Assembly (NCBI RefSeq): GCF_039349365.1
Contig: NZ_CP134977.1
Coordinates: forward strand, 293,360 to 357,359
Source of the DNA: Buchnera aphidicola (Shivaphis celti)
GTDB lineage: Bacteria > Pseudomonadota > Gammaproteobacteria > Enterobacterales > Enterobacteriaceae
Length of the DNA: 64,000 nucleotides
Direction of reading: 5' to 3'
Part shown: in pieces, positions 59,308 to 64,000 of the stretch
How positions within the stretch are numbered: position 1 is the first letter of the stretch
Layout: every line of letters starts with the position of its first letter
Program-made: the position numbers and the translations under genes
The notes under the pieces: model-generated
What the model was told of the DNA's origin: nothing
What the model saw: the letters and a program-made list of their open reading frames with translations, nothing else
The model's database searches: none

Positions 59308-59670
59308 CTATGCTAAACGACCTACAAACTTAATATATGCAAGAGACGCTTTATCTCCAATTCTAAACCCATATTTTAAAATTTGCGTATATCCTCCAGA
59401 ACGATTTAAAAAATATGGTCCAATTTCATTAAATAATTTTAATACACTATAATTATCTCTAATTTTCGAAAAAACTAATCTCCTATTCGCAATATTATCG
59501 ATTTTTGCAACTGTAATAAGTGGTTCAATAATAGTACGTAATTCTTTTGCTTTTGGTAGTGTTGTTTTAATAATTTCATATTTTAATAATGAACAGACCA
59601 TATTATTAAACATAGCTGTTAAATGGCTAGATTTACGATTTAAACAACGACCACTTTTTCTATGTCTCAT
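59308..59670 (-). CDS. rplQ: 50S ribosomal protein L17
   Basis: Large-subunit protein near the exit tunnel. It has 120 aa (E. coli 127), starting [17 protein letters not shown], with [29 protein letters not shown] matching the conserved C-terminal region. AAGGAATTTAT precedes the ATG. Last gene of the alpha operon, followed by a clear terminator hairpin. Confidence 0.97.
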   Translation of the reverse strand: MRHRKSGRCLNRKSSHLTAMFNNMVCSLLKYEIIKTTLPKAKELRTIIEPLITVAKIDNIANRRLVFSKIRDNYSVLKLFNEIGPYFLNRSGGYTQILKYGFRIGDKASLAYIKFVGRLA

Positions 59671-59714
59671 ATAAATTCCTTATACAAAAAAATATATAAA
59701 TATATCTTATTTGA

Positions 59715-60707
59715 TTAACCTAAAATATCTTTAGGAGGCCAATTTTTTAATTTCATACCCAAAGAAAATCCTTTTGCAGCTAATATATCTTTAATTTCCA
59801 TTAAAGATTTTTTTCCAAGATTAGGAGTTTTTAATAATTCTACTTCTGTTTTTTGTACTAAATCTCCTATATAATGTATTTTTTCTACTTTTAAACAATT
59901 TGCAGAACGTACTGTTAATTCTAAATCATCTACAGAACACAACAAAATAGGATCAAAATCAGGTTTTTTTTCTTTTACTTTCATAGGTTTTTGCACAACA
60001 TAATTTAAATCAATAAACGTCGTTAATTGATCGGACAAAATTGTTGCTGCTTTTCGAATAGCTACCTCAGGATCAATTGTTCCATTTGTTTCTAATTCTA
60101 TAATTAATTTATCCAAATCTGTTCGTTGCTTAACTCTAGCGGATTCTACAGTATATGCAACACGTTCTATAGGACTATAACAGGCATCTAAAGATATACA
60201 GCCAATATTTTTATTAACATCATATTTTGCTATTCTAGAAGCAGCGGTAATATATCCAATACCTTGCTCAACTTTCATTTTCATTTCAATTGAAGCAGAT
60301 TGATCAGTTAAATTGCAAATTATATGTTCTAAATTAATTAATTCAACACTACCATCATGAATGATATCACTAGCTTTCACAGTAGTAATACCAGATTTCT
60401 TTAATCTCAATATTACTGAATCTTTATTATATACTTTAATTGCTAATTCTTTTAAATTTAGTAGTATAGTAAGAATATCTTCTTGTATTCCCGATTTTGC
60501 ACTATACTCATGCAGCATTCCCTTAATTTGCACTTCAGTAATAGCATATCCAGGAATAGAAGATAACAAAATTCTCCTTAAAGCATTTCCAATAGTATGA
60601 CCAAAACCTCTTTCCAAAGGCTCTAAAATTACTTTAAAATGTGTACGACTAAAATGTTCAATATCTACTATACTAGGCTTTAAAAAACCTTTCGCAATAC
60701 TTTGCAT
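59715..60707 (-). CDS. rpoA: RNA polymerase alpha subunit
   Basis: Scaffold for beta and beta-prime, with a C-terminal domain that binds UP elements and activators. It has 330 aa (E. coli 329). N-terminal domain ([27 protein letters not shown]), linker, and a full C-terminal domain ([47 protein letters not shown]) retaining the R of SANCLK. GGGAGTTTTAT precedes the ATG. Retention of the C-terminal domain fits continued promoter recognition at stable RNA genes. Confidence 0.98.
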   Translation of the reverse strand: MQSIAKGFLKPSIVDIEHFSRTHFKVILEPLERGFGHTIGNALRRILLSSIPGYAITEVQIKGMLHEYSAKSGIQEDILTILLNLKELAIKVYNKDSVILRLKKSGITTVKASDIIHDGSVELINLEHIICNLTDQSASIEMKMKVEQGIGYITAASRIAKYDVNKNIGCISLDACYSPIERVAYTVESARVKQRTDLDKLIIELETNGTIDPEVAIRKAATILSDQLTTFIDLNYVVQKPMKVKEKKPDFDPILLCSVDDLELTVRSANCLKVEKIHYIGDLVQKTEVELLKTPNLGKKSLMEIKDILAAKGFSLGMKLKNWPPKDILG

Positions 60708-60735
60708 ATAAAACTCCCAATCATGTATTTATAAT

Positions 60736-61356
60736 TTATTTTGAGTAAAATTCAATAATTAGGTGTTCATTAATATCCGGAGGTAAATCTGCACGATCAG
60801 GAACGCGAATAAATTTTCCTTCTAATCTATTTACATTAATATCTAACCAATCAGGAATTTCTCTTTGTTTTAATAATTTTAATGAAACTTTAATTCTTAA
60901 TTGATTACAAGATTTATGACACACTTTAATAATATCATTTGGAAATAATTGATATGATGCAATATTAACAATATTCCCATTTACCATAATTGATTTATGA
61001 TTAATTAGTTGTCTTGCTTCTGCTCGAGTAGAACCAAAACCCATTTTATATACCACATTATCTAATCTACTTTCCAAAAATTGTAATAAATTTTCTCCAG
61101 TATTTCCCTTTAATTTCACAGATTTTTTATAATAATTTCGAAACTGACGTTCTAGTATACCATATAAACGACGTAATTTTTGTTTTTCTCGTAACTGTAT
61201 CCCATATTCAGATAATCTAGATCTTCTTATCCCTTGTTGCCCCGGTAATTGATTAATTTTACATTTAGAATCAATTGTACGATTCCCTGATTTTAAAAAT
61301 AAATCTATATTTTCTCTACGACTTAATTTTAATTTTGGTTTCAAATATTTTGCCAT
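60736..61356 (-). CDS. rpsD: 30S ribosomal protein S4
   Basis: Primary 16S-binding assembly protein and, in E. coli, translational repressor of the alpha operon. It has 206 aa, the same as E. coli, starting [19 protein letters not shown]; the S4 domain contains [24 protein letters not shown]. The frame is open upstream through rpsK but the ATG at 61356, after AGAGAG, gives the family length. Whether operon feedback by S4 persists cannot be judged from the weak leader. Confidence 0.97.
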   Translation of the reverse strand: MAKYLKPKLKLSRRENIDLFLKSGNRTIDSKCKINQLPGQQGIRRSRLSEYGIQLREKQKLRRLYGILERQFRNYYKKSVKLKGNTGENLLQFLESRLDNVVYKMGFGSTRAEARQLINHKSIMVNGNIVNIASYQLFPNDIIKVCHKSCNQLRIKVSLKLLKQREIPDWLDINVNRLEGKFIRVPDRADLPPDINEHLIIEFYSK

Positions 61357-61378
61357 ATTCATCTCTCTATATTTAAAA

Positions 61379-61768
61379 TTATACACGACGTTTTTTAGGT
61401 GGACGACAACCATTATGAGGAATGGGAGTAATATCAATAATATTTGTAATTTTAAATCCAGCAACATTTAATGCACGAATTGTTGATTCTCTTCCAGGAC
61501 CAGGACCTTTAACCATAACTTCTAAATTCTTAATACCATAATCTTTTACTAATTCAATACATCTTTCTGCAGCAACTTGTGCTGCAAATGGAGTAGATTT
61601 TCTTGATCCGCGAAATCCTGAACCACCAGCTGTAGCCCAACCTAATACATTACCTTGACGATCCGTAATAGTTACTATAGTATTATTAAAGGAAGCATGA
61701 ATATAAGCAATACCATCTAAAATATGTTGCTTAATTTTTTTTTTTGTCCGAATAGTATTTTTATTCAT
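61379..61768 (-). CDS. rpsK: 30S ribosomal protein S11
   Basis: Platform protein of the small subunit. It has 129 aa, as in E. coli. Key segments are [52 protein letters not shown] and the C-terminal [18 protein letters not shown]. The N-terminus is slightly diverged. 22 bases before rpsD. Confidence 0.98.
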   Translation of the reverse strand: MNKNTIRTKKKIKQHILDGIAYIHASFNNTIVTITDRQGNVLGWATAGGSGFRGSRKSTPFAAQVAAERCIELVKDYGIKNLEVMVKGPGPGRESTIRALNVAGFKITNIIDITPIPHNGCRPPKKRRV

Positions 61769-61783
61769 AATATATTCTCTAAA

Positions 61784-62140
61784 TTATTTTTTAATTGGTT
61801 TTCGTGGTCCTTTTCTGGTACGAGCATTTGTTTTTGTTCGTTGCCCGTGCACAGGTAAACTACGACGATGTCTAAATCCACGATAACATCCTAAATCAAT
61901 TAATCTTTTAATATTTAATGTTCTTTCACGCCGTAAATCTCCCTCTATAATCAATTTTGAAAGCGCATGTCTTAAACTATCTAATTGCAAATTATTTAAA
62001 TCTTTTATTTTTGTATTTTGAGAAATACCGCACTGTATACAGATCATTTTAGATCTTGCTTTTCCAACGCCATAAATCGCTTGTAAACCAATTGAAATAT
62101 GTTTTTCATTTGAAATATTAATTCCTGCAAGACGAACCAT
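61784..62140 (-). CDS. rpsM: 30S ribosomal protein S13
   Basis: Small-subunit head protein that contacts the P-site tRNA and S19. It has 118 aa, as in E. coli: [26 protein letters not shown] at the start and [23 protein letters not shown] at the end. GAGGAATTTC precedes the ATG. First gene of the alpha operon, 65 bases after rpmJ. Confidence 0.98.
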   Translation of the reverse strand: MVRLAGINISNEKHISIGLQAIYGVGKARSKMICIQCGISQNTKIKDLNNLQLDSLRHALSKLIIEGDLRRERTLNIKRLIDLGCYRGFRHRRSLPVHGQRTKTNARTRKGPRKPIKK

Positions 62141-62205
62141 GAAATTCCTCTACTTTATAATTAATTAAACAAACTTAATATTATGTAATATAAATTATAA
62201 AAAAA

Positions 62206-62322
62206 TTATCCCTGTCGTTGTTTGTGTTTAGGATAATTTGTACAAATTACACGCAACACATTCTTTCTCTTCACGATTTTACAGTTACGGCATAATTTTT
62301 TAATTGATGTGCGCACCTTCAT
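62206..62322 (-). CDS. rpmJ: 50S ribosomal protein L36
   Basis: A 38-aa zinc-ribbon protein of the large subunit: [20 protein letters not shown], then [18 protein letters not shown]. The zinc ligands are the Cys of LCRNC, a later Cys and His, so the C+ form. It lies between secY and rpsM, as in the E. coli spc-alpha junction, and is too short to be found by length alone. Confidence 0.96.
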   Translation of the reverse strand: MKVRTSIKKLCRNCKIVKRKNVLRVICTNYPKHKQRQG

Positions 62323-62364
62323 ATTATTTATTCCATATTTTTTATTTTAAGATAATTAAATATT

Positions 62365-63696
62365 TTAATATAAATTATGTTTACTTAATGGAAATTTTTT
62401 TAAAATAGAATTATATTTATTAGAAATCATTAATGTTTGAAATTGTGTCATAAACTCTATAATTACTACTACTAAGATTAATAAAGAGGTGCCTCCAAAA
62501 TAAAATGGAACATGTACGATTAACTTTAATATATCTGAGAAAAAATAAATAAAAATAATATAAATTGCATTAATTAAAATTAAACGTTTAATAATTCCTC
62601 CAATATATGAAGAAGTTTGTAAACCTGGTCTAATACCTGGGATAAGTACTCCAGATCTTTTTAAATTTTCTGCAATATCTCTTGAATTACATACTGAAAA
62701 AGAATATATATAACAAAAAAAAATAACTAAAAAACAATAGAAAAAAATATATAATATATGACCAGGATGCATATAATATATTATATTTAATAAGATATTT
62801 GAATGAACATAATTACTAAGATATGTACACAACATAAATAAAAAAATAACTACACTAGAAGCCAAAATAGAGGGTATAATACCAGACATATTTAATTTTA
62901 AAGGCAAATGCGTATTATGCGTCATATATACTGTATTTACATACCGTTGCTTAGAATAATATAAATTCACTTTTCTATAACTACTTTCAATAAAAACTAT
63001 AAAAAAGGTAATAAAAAAAATCACAGATAAAATTAATATAATATATAAAAATGCAAAACTTTTTAACCAAAAAAAATTCATAGCATGTAGTATCGAGATA
63101 GGAAATTTAGAAATTATTCCTAAAAATACAATCATAGAAATTCCATTTCCAATTCCAAATGCAGTAACTAGCTCCCCCAACCACATAACAATCATTGTAC
63201 CGGTAGATAAACTAATTATTGTAGTAAGCACAAAACGTACATTAAAATCTTTAATTAATCCTGAAATTCCATCAATATGAGGTAAAGCATAAGAAATTCC
63301 TATAGATTGTAAAACAGAAATTAATAAAGTTATATATCTAATATATTGACTGTGCTTTTTTTTTTTTTGTTCATCTATTTTAGTATGAAATAAATTTTTT
63401 TTTTTTAAAGTCAGTAATTGCATAATTATAGAAGCAGAAATATATGGCGTAATCCCCAAAGAAAAAATAGATGCATGACTTAAAGCTCCACCAGAAAACA
63501 TATTAAATAAATCAAATATATTGCCTTTTTGTAGTTGCAAAAAATTTAATACAACAAAATAATTTATACCTGGAATAGGTACAAATAAACCTATTCTAAA
63601 TATTATAATTACAAAAATTAACAAAATAATTCTTTGTTTTACTTCTAATAAAGTACTACTAATATTTTTAAATTTTCTTTGAATTTTATTAATCAT
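62365..63696 (-). CDS. secY: Protein translocase subunit SecY
   Basis: Channel subunit of the Sec translocon, an inner-membrane protein with ten transmembrane helices. It has 443 aa, the same as E. coli. Typical segments are FVPIPGI near the N-terminus, FSLGITPYISASIIMQLL in TM2, GIGNGISMIVFLGI, and RSGVLIPGIRPG in the cytoplasmic loop that binds ribosome and SecA. It begins 9 bases after the rplO stop; its ribosome binding site GAGGAA lies inside the rplO end. Confidence 0.97.
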   Translation of the reverse strand: MINKIQRKFKNISSTLLEVKQRIILLIFVIIIFRIGLFVPIPGINYFVVLNFLQLQKGNIFDLFNMFSGGALSHASIFSLGITPYISASIIMQLLTLKKKNLFHTKIDEQKKKKHSQYIRYITLLISVLQSIGISYALPHIDGISGLIKDFNVRFVLTTIISLSTGTMIVMWLGELVTAFGIGNGISMIVFLGIISKFPISILHAMNFFWLKSFAFLYIILILSVIFFITFFIVFIESSYRKVNLYYSKQRYVNTVYMTHNTHLPLKLNMSGIIPSILASSVVIFLFMLCTYLSNYVHSNILLNIIYYMHPGHILYIFFYCFLVIFFCYIYSFSVCNSRDIAENLKRSGVLIPGIRPGLQTSSYIGGIIKRLILINAIYIIFIYFFSDILKLIVHVPFYFGGTSLLILVVVIIEFMTQFQTLMISNKYNSILKKFPLSKHNLY

Positions 63697-63705
63697 GTTA
63701 AAAAA

Positions 63706-64000
63706 CTATTTCCTCAATTGTCCACCTAATTTCTTTATAATTTCATCAACGCTTTTTGTAACTCTTATTCCTTGAACAATAATAGATTTATTTAATTTAC
63801 CAGAATTAATAATTTTTACATACTTAATATTTTTCTTAATAATACTATTTTTTTTTAAAACACTTAAATTTACAAAATTTCCAGAAATCTTTTGTATATC
63901 AAAAAAATTAATTTCTGCTGTTATATTTTTCCTTTTAGAAAAAAAACCAAATTTTGGAATACGACGATATAAAGGTGTTTGTCCACCTTCAAAACCTCTC
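63706..64000 (-). CDS. rplO: 50S ribosomal protein L15 (5' end beyond the window)
   Basis: The visible 98 codons cover the C-terminal two thirds of L15: RGFEGGQTPLYRRIPKFGF, then SKRKNITAEIN and the end GIRVTKSVDEIIKKLGGQLRK. E. coli L15 is 144 aa. The N-terminal part runs off the right edge. The stop TAG at 63706-63708 is followed closely by secY, the spc operon order. Confidence 0.95.
   Translation of the reverse strand, partial: RGFEGGQTPLYRRIPKFGFFSKRKNITAEINFFDIQKISGNFVNLSVLKKNSIIKKNIKYVKIINSGKLNKSIIVQGIRVTKSVDEIIKKLGGQLRK

Overview
The window reads as a piece of the chromosome of an obligate intracellular gammaproteobacterial symbiont, most probably Buchnera aphidicola of an aphid. The DNA is extremely A+T-rich (by eye about four fifths). 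Proteins are loaded with Lys, Asn and Ile, yet nearly every one aligns along its length with an Escherichia coli orthologue. Genes are packed tightly, and there are no insertion sequences, prophages, CRISPR arrays or restriction systems. The 23S-5S unit sits beside aroE without a 16S gene, a known Buchnera arrangement. Riboflavin genes ribH and ribD are kept. The strain cannot be named from sequence alone.

Layout. 0-4.7 kb: alaS, csrA, tRNA-Ser, tRNA-Arg, rpiA, and a Met-Leu-Gln tRNA cluster. 4.7-16.2 kb: glnS, eno, a polA reduced to its 5'-nuclease, engB, typA, ygfZ, prfB, lysS, lysA. 16.3-22.9 kb: miaB, ybeY, corC, leuS, holA, tusA. 22.9-28.4 kb: asd, yhgN, pgk, fbaA, mscS, initiator tRNA. 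28.5-50.9 kb follows one E. coli segment with deletions: ribH-ribD-nusB, tusE, cyoEDCBA, bolA-tig-clpP-clpX-lon, mdlA-mdlB, 4.5S RNA, dnaX-ybaB-htpG-adk, tRNA-Arg, folD, cysS. 52.4-56.2 kb: a cspE-like gene and the tRNA-Glu-23S-5S operon. 56.3-59.2 kb: aroE, tsaC, def, fmt. 59.3-64 kb: the alpha operon and end of the spc operon (rplQ, rpoA, rpsD, rpsK, rpsM, rpmJ, secY, partial rplO).

How the genes work together. Most are core translation: five aminoacyl-tRNA synthetases, RF2, Fmt/Def, tRNA thiolation and modification (MiaB, TusA, TusE, TsaC), ribosome biogenesis GTPases and ribosomal proteins. Others serve protein quality control (Tig, ClpXP, Lon, HtpG), a minimal replisome (HolA, short DnaX), central carbon flow (Eno, Pgk, FbaA, RpiA), aerobic respiration (cytochrome bo3) and host-relevant synthesis (Asd and LysA for lysine, AroE for aromatics, RibD/RibH for riboflavin).

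I did not find a previously undescribed multigene system. The interesting signals are reductive or regulatory: a LeuRS with a ruined editing site, a ClpX without its zinc-binding domain, an RF2 gene without the autoregulatory frameshift, a fused ribD, long poly(A) tracts inside and beside genes, clear sigma70 promoters before stable RNAs, and a long inverted repeat between asd and yhgN.
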